The notes beneath the pieces are model-generated. The model was not told the DNA's origin and made no database searches. It saw only the letters and a program-made list of their open reading frames with translations. 64,000 bases of DNA from Erythrobacter sp. HL-111 (GTDB lineage Bacteria > Pseudomonadota > Alphaproteobacteria > Sphingomonadales > Sphingomonadaceae). Every line of letters starts with the position of its first letter. Position 1 is the first letter of the stretch. The stretch spans positions 1,178,001 through 1,242,000 of the forward strand of contig NZ_LT629743.1 in assembly GCF_900105095.1 (NCBI RefSeq), in the 5' to 3' direction. Made by a program: the position numbers and the translations under genes. This document shows, piece after piece, positions 17,665 to 25,784 of the stretch.

Positions 17665-17728
17665 CTGCCCGGCACGAAGCGCCGTTTCGCGGGTTAGATC
17701 ACCGCCTGCGCGGGGATTCGCGCGCGGC

Positions 17729-18193
17729 TTACGAAACGCTCGCCTTCACGATCTTGCCGGGGTTGGCCGGCGGTTCGCCCTTGGGGAGCGCATCGACGTG
17801 TTCCATCCCGCTCTCGACCTGGCCCCAGACGGTGTATTGCTTGTCGAGGAAGGTCGCATCGTCGAACACGATGAAGAATTGCGAATTCGCGCTGTCCGGG
17901 TTGGGCGTGCGGGCCATCGAGCACACGCCGCGCACATGCGGTTCGGCGCTGAATTCGGCCTTGAGGTCGGGCCGGTCGCTGCCGCCCGTGCCGGTCCCGG
18001 TCGGATCGCCGCCCTGCGCCATGAAGCCGGGGATCACGCGGTGGAAGACGACGCCGTCGTAGAAGCCCTCCTTCGCCAGTTCGGTGATCCGCTCGACATG
18101 GCCGGGCGCAAGGTCGGGGCGCAGCTTGATCACGACATCGCCGCCCTCCCCGTTTCCGGTGTCGAGCGTGAGGGTGAGCGTCTGGTCTGCCAT
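17729..18193 (-). CDS. peptidyl-prolyl cis-trans isomerase, cyclophilin type
   Basis: A 154-residue single-domain cyclophilin. The catalytic Arg lies in VVFHRVIPGFMAQGGD, and NSQFFIVFDD and YTVWGQVESGMEHVD complete the fold. No signal peptide, so it is cytoplasmic (PpiB-like). Start ATG 18193 (MADQTLTLTLDTGNGEGGD). It diverges from mgtE, with about 105 bp between the two start codons. Confidence 0.93.
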   Translation of the reverse strand: MADQTLTLTLDTGNGEGGDVVIKLRPDLAPGHVERITELAKEGFYDGVVFHRVIPGFMAQGGDPTGTGTGGSDRPDLKAEFSAEPHVRGVCSMARTPNPDSANSQFFIVFDDATFLDKQYTVWGQVESGMEHVDALPKGEPPANPGKIVKASVS

Positions 18194-18298
18194 GAATGAA
18201 TCTCCCGTTTGCAATCGGCGCGCAGGTATCACGCCCTTGGGCGGTCTGTCACCCCGCGGCACCTTGCTTTTCCAAGCCCCTTCCCTAGACCGTCCGGC

Positions 18299-19744
18299 AT
18301 GGTCGAACCCGCCGAAAAGAACGCCGTGCTGATGGCCGATGCGCTGGAGGACGACGTGCGTCCCGACGACCGCATCGACGATGAGCGGCACGACCAGGAA
18401 AACCGGCTGAAACCCGAATATGTCGCCGCGGTGCGTGCGGCGCTGGACGAAGGCGACAAGGGCACGGTCTACGACCTCGTCGAACCGCTCCACCCCGCCG
18501 ATACCGCCGACCTCATCGAACTGCTCGACCGGGGCGAGCGCGAGGAACTGGCGAGCGCGATCACCGACCTGATGACGGTCGAGGTGGTCGCCGAACTGAA
18601 CGATTTCGTGCGCGGCGAGATGATGGCCGCCCTGCCCGCACAGGCGGTCGCGCTGATCGCGCAGCAGCTCGAAACCGACGACGCGGTGCAGCTGCTCGAG
18701 GACCTCGACGAGGCGGACCAGCGCGCGATCATCGCCAATCTCGAGCCTGAGACGCAGGTGGTGGTCAATTCGGCGCTGTCCTATCCCGAGGAGACCGCCG
18801 GCCGCCTGATGAACCGCCACGTCATGGCGGTGCCCGAACACCTCACCGTGGGCGACCTTATCGACTACCTGCGCGAGAACGGCGATTTCACGCATGATTT
18901 CCATGAGGTCTTCGTGATCGACGCGGCGCATCACCCGGTGGGATCCTGCGCGCTGAACTGGATCCTCACCGCGCCGCGCTGGGTCAGGCTCACCGACATC
19001 ATGAAGCGCGACCAGACGCTGATCCCGGTCACGATGGACCAGGAGGAAGTCGCGCTGATGTTCCAGAAATACGCCCTGATCTCCGCCGCAGTGGTGGACG
19101 AGAACGGGCGGCTGGTCGGCCAGATGACGGTCGACGACGTCGTGCACATCATCTCCGAGGAAGCGGGCGAGGACGCGCTGCTGATGTCGGGCGCGGGCGA
19201 CGGCGACATCAACGAACCGATCCGCGAGGCCTACTCCTCCCGCGTGCGCTGGCTCATCGCCAATCTCGGCACGGCGGTTGTGGCGTCCGCGATCATCGCC
19301 TTCTTCGGCGCGGCGATCGAGGAACTGGTGGCGCTTGCCATCCTCATGCCGATCGTCGCGAGCATCGGCGGCAATGCGGGAACGCAGACCATGGCGGTGT
19401 CGGTCCGCGCGATCGCGACCAACCAGCTCACGCGGTCGAACACGCGGCGAATCCTGTGGCGCGAGATGCGCGTCGCCATGCTCAACGGTGCGACGGTCGC
19501 GATCCTGATCGGCGTTGCGGCGTGGTTCCTGTTCTCGCCGATGATGGGCGTGGTGATCGCGGCGGCCATGGTGATCAACATCGCGGTCGCTGGTCTTGCG
19601 GGCGTGCTGGTCCCGGTGATTTTCGAGCGGCTTGGACAGGACCCGGCTGTCGCTTCCAGCGTGTTCGTCACCATGATTACGGATTCGATGGGATTCTTCG
19701 CTTTCCTCGGCCTCGCGGTCGCGAGCGGGCTCGCCTCGCTCTAG
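18299..19744 (+). CDS. mgtE: magnesium transporter MgtE
   Basis: A 481-residue Mg2+ channel/transporter of the inner membrane. Domain order is the Mg-sensing N-domain (about residues 40-150, LHPADTADLIELL), a CBS pair (about 155-275), a connecting plug helix, and five transmembrane helices from about residue 310, with the pore motif SIGGNAGTQTMAVSVRA. Start ATG 18299 gives the usual acidic N-terminal helix; the frame upstream overlaps the divergent cyclophilin promoter. Regulation by intracellular Mg through the cytosolic domain is a family property. Confidence 0.94.
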   Translation: MVEPAEKNAVLMADALEDDVRPDDRIDDERHDQENRLKPEYVAAVRAALDEGDKGTVYDLVEPLHPADTADLIELLDRGEREELASAITDLMTVEVVAELNDFVRGEMMAALPAQAVALIAQQLETDDAVQLLEDLDEADQRAIIANLEPETQVVVNSALSYPEETAGRLMNRHVMAVPEHLTVGDLIDYLRENGDFTHDFHEVFVIDAAHHPVGSCALNWILTAPRWVRLTDIMKRDQTLIPVTMDQEEVALMFQKYALISAAVVDENGRLVGQMTVDDVVHIISEEAGEDALLMSGAGDGDINEPIREAYSSRVRWLIANLGTAVVASAIIAFFGAAIEELVALAILMPIVASIGGNAGTQTMAVSVRAIATNQLTRSNTRRILWREMRVAMLNGATVAILIGVAAWFLFSPMMGVVIAAAMVINIAVAGLAGVLVPVIFERLGQDPAVASSVFVTMITDSMGFFAFLGLAVASGLASL

Positions 19745-19812
19745 CCCCACGTCCTGTGGAAGGAGGCGCAAGGCGCGCTTGATCGCCGCTGCCGAGGCGC
19801 CACATTGACCCG

Positions 19813-20202
19813 ATGCCCCTCCACATGACCAAGATCGCCTTCGGGGCGAAGAGCTATGCCGATCTCGCCGGGTGGTACGAGGGCCGCCGCGCCATCGCGC
19901 TCACCACGCGCTATTGCCCGAAACGGCACGAGGAACTGGTGGGTGGCTCGCTCTACTGGATCCTCAACCACCAGCTCGTCGCGCGTTCGCGCATCCTCGG
20001 CTTTTCGGAGACGGCGGATGGGCGCTGGAACATCGATCTCGAGCCGAAGCTGATCCGCGTCCATCCGCGTCCCAAGCGAGCGCACCAAGGCTGGCGCTAC
20101 CTCAAGGGCGAACCGCCGCGTGATCTCGCCGAGGGTGAGGACATCGGCGACACCCTTCCCGGCAAGCTCGCCGCGAAGCTGGAAAAACTGGCTCTGATCT
20201 AG
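19813..20202 (+). CDS. DUF1489 family protein
   Basis: A 129-residue protein of the conserved alphaproteobacterial family DUF1489. The pattern H(M)TKIAFGAKSYADLAGW, TTRYCPKRHEEL, GGSLYWILNHQLVARSRILGF and RAHQGWRYL is that of the family; function unknown. The true start may be the internal ATG at 19825 (MTKIAFG). The stop codon overlaps the end of the convergent HdeD-like gene by 4 bp. Confidence 0.85.
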   Translation: MPLHMTKIAFGAKSYADLAGWYEGRRAIALTTRYCPKRHEELVGGSLYWILNHQLVARSRILGFSETADGRWNIDLEPKLIRVHPRPKRAHQGWRYLKGEPPRDLAEGEDIGDTLPGKLAAKLEKLALI

Positions 20203-20873
20203 ACCGCGGATGCCTCGCGGTCGCCGTCGACGCCGCGGCAGCAGACATAGGACACGCCCGCGAAGATCAGGTTCACGCCCACCAGGATGCCGAGAAAGGC
20301 GATCGAGATGCCGGTCGCCAGGCCGAAGAACAGCATCACACCGATCAGCAGCGACAACAGCCCCGAGGCGAGGAACAGCCACCACGCGCCCTCGGGCCGC
20401 AGGCGAAAGGCGAGCATCAGCCGCGCGACCCCGTCGGCGGCGAAGAAGGCGCCGAGCATGATCGCGAGCGTGAACAGGCCGGCGAGCGGATCGGCGAGGA
20501 AGAACACCCCGCCGCCCAGATAAAGCAGGCCGAGCAGCGCGGTCAGCGCGCGGCCCTTCCACCCCTTTGCCCGGATCGCGTGGGCGAGCGTCAGGATCCC
20601 GCCGACCAGCAGCGTGATCCCCACCAGCAGGTTGACCGACAGCGCCATAGCCAGCGGAAAGATCAGCGCGCCCAGGCCCGTCAGCACCAGCAGGACGCCG
20701 AGCGCGATGAACCAGCTGCGGCCGAGTTCGCCCTCCTTGCGGGCGGCGCGGGTCGGATCGGGCTCGGCGCCGACGACGGGATCCGTCGTGTCCGTGCGCG
20801 GGATCGGGGCCGGGGTCGGCCCGAGCGGGCTTGCAGGCCGGTTGTCCGGAGCATCGCTGGTGGTCGTGTTCAT
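20199..20873 (-). CDS. HdeD-family membrane protein
   Basis: A 224-residue inner-membrane protein: a proline-rich cytosolic N-terminus (about 50 residues) followed by six predicted hydrophobic helices with the HdeD/DUF308 repeat pattern (LVGITLLVGGILTLAHAI, GLLYLGGGVFFLADPLAG, ILVGVNLIFAGVSYV). HdeD in enterobacteria contributes to acid resistance; in alphaproteobacteria such genes are often general-stress regulated. Start ATG 20873 has GGAGGAG upstream. Divergent from the small hydrophilic gene at 21062. Confidence 0.85.
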   Translation of the reverse strand: MNTTTSDAPDNRPASPLGPTPAPIPRTDTTDPVVGAEPDPTRAARKEGELGRSWFIALGVLLVLTGLGALIFPLAMALSVNLLVGITLLVGGILTLAHAIRAKGWKGRALTALLGLLYLGGGVFFLADPLAGLFTLAIMLGAFFAADGVARLMLAFRLRPEGAWWLFLASGLLSLLIGVMLFFGLATGISIAFLGILVGVNLIFAGVSYVCCRGVDGDREASAV

Positions 20874-21013
20874 GGCTCTCCTCCAATCGGTTCCGGCAAT
20901 CGGGCCGGGCGTGCGCGGGGCGCACGAGCGCGGCTTTCCCAACCGCTTGTCATATTCCCCGAACGCATGGGCGCGGAGTTTGTATCCTCGCCCGCCTGCG
21001 GTTGCGCAGCGGC

Positions 21014-21039
21014 GGAACATCGTCCCCTTCCCGCCCATT
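21014..21039 (+). promoter_or_regulatory. candidate EcfG-type general-stress promoter
   Basis: GGAAC-N17-CATT, one mismatch from the alphaproteobacterial EcfG consensus GGAAC-N16/17-CGTT, located 22 bp upstream of the start codon of the small hydrophilic gene. The short leader still accommodates its AAGGAGA ribosome binding site. Supported only by the motif and the stress-like neighbourhood. Confidence 0.35.
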
Positions 21040-21061
21040 GATGACAGGAAGGAGACACATC

Positions 21062-21310
21062 ATGCCCGAACGCCAGAGCCGCCACCCCGACAACGACCTG
21101 ATCAAGCAACTGACCGAGCACGAGACCCCGTCGCAGTCGAGTTCCTCGGGCGGCGAGGTCAATCGCCGGGTCGGCAAGCGCGACGAGACGAAGTCCGCCA
21201 CCGACCCCGACAATCGCGAGCCCGCGATCGGCTCCGACAACCCGGAGGACGATGCGCGCAAGGGTGCGAAGACGATGGAGAAGATCAAGAAGGGCGAACA
21301 GGACCGCTGA
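21062..21310 (+). CDS. small hydrophilic protein of unknown function
   Basis: An 82-residue, highly charged, probably disordered protein (MPERQSRHPDNDLIKQL, ending ARKGAKTMEKIKKGEQDR) with no hydrophobic core, reminiscent of small stress or desiccation-related proteins, but no family is recognised. AAGGAGA lies 6 bases upstream of the ATG. A possible EcfG-type promoter precedes it. Followed 19 bp later by a membrane protein gene on the same strand, suggesting a two-gene transcript. Confidence 0.75.
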   Translation: MPERQSRHPDNDLIKQLTEHETPSQSSSSGGEVNRRVGKRDETKSATDPDNREPAIGSDNPEDDARKGAKTMEKIKKGEQDR

Positions 21311-21329
21311 TGCGGTCCCGGCAACGCCG

Positions 21330-21743
21330 ATGCTGCTCGCACGGCTCCTGATCACCGCAGCGGCGCTGGGTTTCGGCCTGGCGCCGTTCCTGTTCGACCT
21401 TTCGGTGAGCCACGCCTTCAATCCCGACTGGCCGCCCCATGCCCGGTTCCACACCGCGTGGCTGGTCGGGGTGCTCGCGGCGGTCGCGGCGATCACGCTG
21501 GTGATGACCTGGCGCGGCAGGCCCGCGGAAGCGCGCGGCAACCTGTCCGTGGCGCTGGCGCTCGGCTGGGCGGCGATCGTGCCGTTCGGCCTCGCCGCGC
21601 TCGCGATGCCGGTTTACGGCGGCGCGCTGGCGGGCGAAGGCCACGAGATCGCGGTGTTCGGGGTGGACAGCAACATCCTTGGATTCGGCGTGGCGGCGAC
21701 GATGCTTGCCGCCGCCCCCCTTATCGTCCTGCGCCGCAGCTAG
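21330..21743 (+). CDS. four-helix membrane protein of unknown function
   Basis: A 137-residue integral membrane protein with four predicted helices (ARLLITAAALGFGLAPFLF, AWLVGVLAAVAAITLVM, ALALGWAAIVPFGLAALAM, FGVAATMLAAAPLIVL). No catalytic motif. It follows the small hydrophilic gene closely and its stop codon overlaps the convergent hemerythrin-domain gene by 4 bp. Localisation is inferred to be the inner membrane; function unknown. Confidence 0.7.
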   Translation: MLLARLLITAAALGFGLAPFLFDLSVSHAFNPDWPPHARFHTAWLVGVLAAVAAITLVMTWRGRPAEARGNLSVALALGWAAIVPFGLAALAMPVYGGALAGEGHEIAVFGVDSNILGFGVAATMLAAAPLIVLRRS

Positions 21744-22321
21744 GCGCTGGTCGGGGAGGATTGGCCCGGGGACATCTGCCCGCCCGTGGGCGGCCCCATG
21801 TAGCGTTCGTATTCCTCGGTAAAGCGCCGGTTGATCACTTCCTTGTCGCGCGGCGAGGTCTTTTCCACGAGGTCGGGCAGCCAGCTCGATTCCTCCTGGT
21901 AGATGTGCTGGCGCACCGCGCCCTCGATGTGATCGAGCTTTTCCATCCATTCGCGGCTGTCGGGATCGATCCGTTCGAGCTTGGCGAGGTTGATCTTGGT
22001 CATGGCGTGTTCCTCGTAGGCCATCCCGGCATGGGTCTTGCCGCTGTCTTCGGAAACGACCGGATAGACGATCGCCTCCTCGGCGGTCGCGTGGCCGGTG
22101 AGTTCCTTCTCGAGCGCCCTCATGGCATCGACGCGGCCCTTCGCGTCGCGGGCATTGCGGGCCTCGTCGAAATGGCGTTCGATCTTCTCGTGCTGTTCGA
22201 CGATCATGGCGAGCCACGGCTCGCCGCTCGTCCTGCGCTTGACCTTGCGACGCGCCTCGGCGCGGTCGTCCTTGCTCGCGGCCGGGGTGACCTTGGCGGC
22301 GATCCTGTCGAGAAATGACAT
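21740..22321 (-). CDS. hemerythrin-like (HHE) domain protein
   Basis: A 193-residue protein with an N-terminal basic stretch and a four-helix HHE domain. His/Glu ligands of the type that bind a di-iron centre are visible in order: MIVEQHEKIERHFDE, GHATAEEAIVYPVV, YEEHAMTKI and VRQHIYQEES. Such proteins bind O2 or NO or buffer iron in stress. A perfect EcfG-type promoter lies about 63 bp upstream of the ATG, so it is probably part of the general stress response. AAAGGAG precedes the start at 22321. Confidence 0.9.
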   Translation of the reverse strand: MSFLDRIAAKVTPAASKDDRAEARRKVKRRTSGEPWLAMIVEQHEKIERHFDEARNARDAKGRVDAMRALEKELTGHATAEEAIVYPVVSEDSGKTHAGMAYEEHAMTKINLAKLERIDPDSREWMEKLDHIEGAVRQHIYQEESSWLPDLVEKTSPRDKEVINRRFTEEYERYMGPPTGGQMSPGQSSPTSA

Positions 22322-22381
22322 GTGCTCGGCTCCTTTCCCTTGGGGAGTTGCGCCCGCGTCTGGGCGGGCGCTCGTCCTTTC

Positions 22382-22407
22382 GGAACGGCGAGCGCGCGCG
22401 ACCCGTT
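22382..22407 (+). promoter_or_regulatory. mirror-image EcfG-type promoter, plus strand
   Basis: GGAAC at 22382-22386, 17-bp spacer, CGTT at 22404-22407 on the plus strand. It is the reverse-complement partner of the hemerythrin promoter, produced by the same palindromic 30-bp sequence. No plus-strand gene follows; transcription from it would run antisense into the DsbA/FrnE-like gene. Confidence 0.45.
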
Positions 22408-22409
22408 CC
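22384..22409 (-). promoter_or_regulatory. EcfG-type general-stress promoter of the hemerythrin gene
   Basis: On the minus strand, GGAAC (22409-22405), a 17-bp spacer and CGTT (22387-22384) match the EcfG consensus exactly. The spacing to the hemerythrin ATG at 22321 leaves a leader of roughly 50 nt, suitable for direct control by the PhyR-NepR-EcfG system. Confidence 0.75.
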
Positions 22410-22515
22410 GCGGCGCCGGGCCCGCTCCGCCGCGATCGCGCCGAAGCGTTTGCCCGCCGCGCCGGGCGTTCGCGATTCATAAGGAATGTTGCAGGGCGGC
22501 GGCGGTCCGATCCGC

Positions 22516-23199
22516 CTAGCCCGCGGCCCGCGTCTTCTCCGCCACGCGCCTGAGCGCATTCACGTAGGTTTCCGGGGACTGTGCGCCGGGGATCAGGAAC
22601 CTGTCCGCGACGATCATCGCCGGGACGCCGGTGATGTTGAGATCCCAGGCCTGCCGCTCCTCGGCCAGCACGCGGGCTTCGAGGTCCGCATCGTCGAGCG
22701 CGGCCTTCGCCGCCGCGCGGTGAAGCCCCGCCGCGGCGGCGATGTCGAGCAGGTGCTCGCGGTCGGAAAGGTCCGCGCGGTGATTGAAATGCGCCCTGAA
22801 CAGGGCGAGCTTGAGGTCCGTCTGCACCTGCGGCCCCGCCTGTTCGAGCGCGAAGGCAAGCAGCTTGTGACAGTCGCGCGTGTTCCACATCCGCTGCGGC
22901 GGCGCCTCGCCCTCTCCCTCGAAGGACAGCGACACGCCCGCGCTGTGCGCGATCCCCTTCATCCGGCCCCGCATCGCCGCGCCTTCCTCGGCCGAGCGGC
23001 CGTATTTGCGCGCGAGATGCGCCTCCATCTCCTCCCCTTCCCGGGCCATGTCGGGATTGAGTTCGAAGGGGCGCCAGCGCACCTCGGCCTCGATCTCGCC
23101 CGCGAGCGCCTCCAGCGCAATGGTCAGCTGGCCGTAACCGATCGCGCACCACGGGCACACGACGTCGGAATAGATGTCGATCGTCAGCCGGTCGGTCAT
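22516..23199 (-). CDS. DsbA/FrnE-like thioredoxin-fold oxidoreductase
   Basis: A 227-residue cytoplasmic DsbA-family protein of the FrnE/2-hydroxychromene-2-carboxylate isomerase-like group. The redox motif CPWC lies at the N-terminus (DIYSDVVCPWCAIGYGQL), an all-helical insertion follows, and the cis-Pro loop is ITGVPAMIVADRFLIPGAQ. No signal peptide. FrnE homologues are thiol-disulfide enzymes in oxidative stress. The start ATG at 23199 overlaps the nudC stop by 4 bp, so the two are translationally coupled. Confidence 0.9.
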   Translation of the reverse strand: MTDRLTIDIYSDVVCPWCAIGYGQLTIALEALAGEIEAEVRWRPFELNPDMAREGEEMEAHLARKYGRSAEEGAAMRGRMKGIAHSAGVSLSFEGEGEAPPQRMWNTRDCHKLLAFALEQAGPQVQTDLKLALFRAHFNHRADLSDREHLLDIAAAAGLHRAAAKAALDDADLEARVLAEERQAWDLNITGVPAMIVADRFLIPGAQSPETYVNALRRVAEKTRAAG

Positions 23200-24110
23200 C
23201 GGTCGAGCCACCACGTGATAAGGTGATGGGCGATCGCGAATTTCTGCGGGAAGATGAGGGTCTCGTTGCCCTGCGGCCCGGCATGGCGGGCATCCTCGAG
23301 CTCCTCGCGGGTGAACCAGCGCGCGTCGTCGAGTTCGGTCCGGTCGATCTTGATCTCCGGGCTTTCCGCGAGGCTCGTGCAGCCGATCATCAGCTGGCTC
23401 GGGAAGGGCCAGGGCTGGCTCGAGAGGTAGCGCACGTCGCGCACCCGCACGCCCGCTTCCTCGTGCACCTCGCGCGCGACCGCTTCCTCGATCGTCTCGC
23501 CCGGTTCGACGAAGCCGGCGAGGGCGGAATACATCCGCGGCGGGAAACGCGGCTGGCGACCGAGCAGCAGTTTGTCCTCGTGTTCGACCAGCATGATCGT
23601 GACGGGATCGGTGCGGGGAAAATGCTGGGCGCCGCAATCGTCGCAGTTGCGCTGCCAGCCCCCCTTGGCGATGTTCGTCGGTGCCCCGCAATTGGCGCAG
23701 AAGCGGTGCCGCGCGTGCCAGTCGACGAGCGCCTTCGCCCCGCCATAGATCGCGAGGTCTTCCGGCGTCAGCATCTGCATCACCTGCCACGCCCGCGGCA
23801 TTGCCGGGCCTGCGGCGCCGCTGTCCGGCACGGGGGCGAAATGCGCCTTGTCGTCGAGCAGGCCGAGAAAGACGAGCTCGGTGTCCTCCCCCACGTCGGC
23901 GAGCGTGTGCCAGAGCAGCTTACCCTCGTCGTCGAATTCGGGCAGCAGGCCGTCGAGGTTCATCACTCGCGCGCGCCAGTTCATCAGGTTGCCGAGCGCG
24001 GCGGGATCGGTGCGGACGTGATCGGCCCGGTCGATCGGCGAACCGGCGAAGGCGATCGGCGCGCCAGCGGGCGAATCGGCGGGCGCAATGCGGCTCAGGT
24101 CATGAGCCAT
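23196..24110 (-). CDS. nudC: NAD+ diphosphatase NudC
   Basis: Hydrolyses NAD(H) to NMN(H) and AMP, and also removes NAD caps from RNA 5' ends. The zinc ribbon has four Cys (FCANCGAPTN, NCDDCGAQHF), the Nudix box is GFVEPGETIEEAVAREVHEE plus AGV, and the NudC-specific SQPWPFPSQLM follows it. ATG 24110 is used (304 aa); GTG at 24113 is an equally possible start, and either overlaps the stop codon of the serine hydrolase gene upstream. Confidence 0.94.
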   Translation of the reverse strand: MAHDLSRIAPADSPAGAPIAFAGSPIDRADHVRTDPAALGNLMNWRARVMNLDGLLPEFDDEGKLLWHTLADVGEDTELVFLGLLDDKAHFAPVPDSGAAGPAMPRAWQVMQMLTPEDLAIYGGAKALVDWHARHRFCANCGAPTNIAKGGWQRNCDDCGAQHFPRTDPVTIMLVEHEDKLLLGRQPRFPPRMYSALAGFVEPGETIEEAVAREVHEEAGVRVRDVRYLSSQPWPFPSQLMIGCTSLAESPEIKIDRTELDDARWFTREELEDARHAGPQGNETLIFPQKFAIAHHLITWWLDR

Positions 24111-25429
24111 CACGCCGCCGCCCTGCTTTCGCGCATCGCGGCCAGATCGGATTCGAGCGCGGCGAGGAATTCATCGCGCAGCGGATAGGCTTCGGCCGGC
24201 ATGTATTGGGTGAACAGGCTCGTGCGGAGGCCGAGCCCGTAATCGACTGCGGCGAGCGTTCCGGCCGCCCCGCCCCAGCCGAAGGTCCGCCCGCGCACGC
24301 GCCCGCCTGCGCCATGCCCTTCTGTCTCGGCCCAGGATCCGGCCTTCTCGACGCTCGCCGGGATGAGGTCCGAGGTGCCCACGCGCACCGCCAGTTCGCC
24401 CATCACCCGCTTGCCTTCGAACACGCCGTAATTCAGGACCATGTTCAGGAACCGGTCGTAATCGCGCGGGGAACTGACGAGGCCCGAGCCGCCCCACAGG
24501 ATCGGCGGCTGCGCGGTGAAGACCGAATTCGTCGCGATGTCGAGCGGCAGGGGCGCGCCGTTCAGGATGCCGTAATTCGTGGTGAGGCGCGACACCTCGC
24601 TTTCGGGCACGGCGAAGAAGGTGCTGGTCATGCCGAGGGGACCGAACAGGCGCTCCTCGAGGAAGGCATCGAAGCTCCGGCCGGAGACGATCTCGATCAC
24701 CCGGCCGAGCACGTCGAGCCCGAAGGAATAACTCCACCGCGTCGCGGGCTGGTGCATCAACGGGATCTCCGCCAGCCGGTCGACGAAGGCTTCCAGCCCC
24801 GGCGCGGGCGCGGTGTCGGGAAAGCCCGGGATCGGCATCTTGCTGACCTGCCCGCTGACGACGCCCGCCTCCCGGTAGGCCTTGCGAAGCGGACCCTTGG
24901 AAACGATGTCGTAGCCCAGGCCCGAGGTGTGGGTCATCAGCTGGCGGATCGTGATCGGGCGGATCGCCGGTTCGACATCCTCCAGCGGGCCTTCGGGATC
25001 GACCAGCACCTGCATGTCGCGGAACGCCGGAACGAGATCGTGCAGCGGCTGGTCGAGCGCCAGCTTGCCCTCGTCGACGAGGATCATCGCGGCCATGCCG
25101 GTGATGGGCTTGGTCATCGAATAGATGCGGTAGAGCGTGTCCTCGTCCACCTCGCCCATGCTGCCCGCGGTCGGCGCGCCGCGAGCGATGGTGTGGGCAT
25201 GGTCCTCGCGCCCCCAGCCGAATGTCAGGAGCATGTTCGCGACCTTGCCCCCGCCGACATAGCGTTCGGCGAGCGCGGCGACATTGGGCCAGCCTTCCGA
25301 CACGTCATGCGCGAGAGCGGCGCCGCCGAAGGGCAGGCCGGACAGCGCGGCGGCCGCGGCGCCGAGGCTGGCGTGGCGCAGGAGCGAGCGGCGCGAGAGA
25401 TCGGGCGAATCGAGATCGCTGAATGCCAT
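24110..25429 (-). CDS. exported serine hydrolase, class C beta-lactamase/esterase family
   Basis: A 439-residue beta-lactamase-fold protein. A twin-arginine signal (SRRSLLRHAS, residues 12-21, then a hydrophobic stretch to about residue 40, AALA-HDV) sends it to the periplasm through Tat. The SxxK catalytic motif is S104-M-T-K107 and the second-motif Tyr is in WSYSFGLDVLGRVIE, typical of EstB-like esterases and D-peptidases more than of true AmpC. The HGAGGRVRG/FGWGGAAGT stretch stands where the KTG box would be. The substrate (ester, D-peptide or beta-lactam) cannot be decided. Coupled to nudC by overlap. Confidence 0.88.
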   Translation of the reverse strand: MAFSDLDSPDLSRRSLLRHASLGAAAAALSGLPFGGAALAHDVSEGWPNVAALAERYVGGGKVANMLLTFGWGREDHAHTIARGAPTAGSMGEVDEDTLYRIYSMTKPITGMAAMILVDEGKLALDQPLHDLVPAFRDMQVLVDPEGPLEDVEPAIRPITIRQLMTHTSGLGYDIVSKGPLRKAYREAGVVSGQVSKMPIPGFPDTAPAPGLEAFVDRLAEIPLMHQPATRWSYSFGLDVLGRVIEIVSGRSFDAFLEERLFGPLGMTSTFFAVPESEVSRLTTNYGILNGAPLPLDIATNSVFTAQPPILWGGSGLVSSPRDYDRFLNMVLNYGVFEGKRVMGELAVRVGTSDLIPASVEKAGSWAETEGHGAGGRVRGRTFGWGGAAGTLAAVDYGLGLRTSLFTQYMPAEAYPLRDEFLAALESDLAAMRESRAAA

Positions 25430-25562
25430 GTGAGGGAAGACTCCCGGAGGATTGGGGCTGAAAGGTCCGAAAGCTGTGTGCGGGAACCGGGCGGCAGGGT
25501 CAATCGCCTGCCTCGCGCAGCGGACCCTTGCGCTCGTGCGGTGTTTTATTTATCTAATACAC

Positions 25563-25784
25563 ATGCTGAACATCCTCGCCTATCTCGTCGGCCTTCTCAG
25601 CCTCGTCATCGTCATCCCCGCGCAGCTTCCGCTGCTCGGCGCGGCCAACTGGATCGCGTTGCCGCTGATCGTGGTCGGCGTGGTCCTCGGCGCGCTTTCG
25701 TCGAAGGACGGGGGGCGCAATTTCTGCCTGGTCGTGCTGCTGATCGCGGTGGTGCGGCTGATGCTGGGCGGCGGCATCTTCTAG
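25563..25784 (+). CDS. small two-helix membrane protein
   Basis: A 73-residue protein with two to three hydrophobic segments (LAYLVGLLSLVIVIPAQLPL, ALPLIVVGVVLGAL, FCLVVLLIAVVRLMLG). Function unknown; such proteins are common in sphingomonads. Upstream DNA is AT-rich (TTTTATTTATCTAATACAC), likely promoter. The stop codon overlaps the convergent mutY stop by 4 bp. Confidence 0.7.
   Translation: MLNILAYLVGLLSLVIVIPAQLPLLGAANWIALPLIVVGVVLGALSSKDGGRNFCLVVLLIAVVRLMLGGGIF

Noticed and set aside
16199..18199. Plus-strand open frame of 666 codons opposite miaB and the cyclophilin gene
   Set aside because: Antisense shadow; spans two real genes and the gap between them and has no protein-like motifs.
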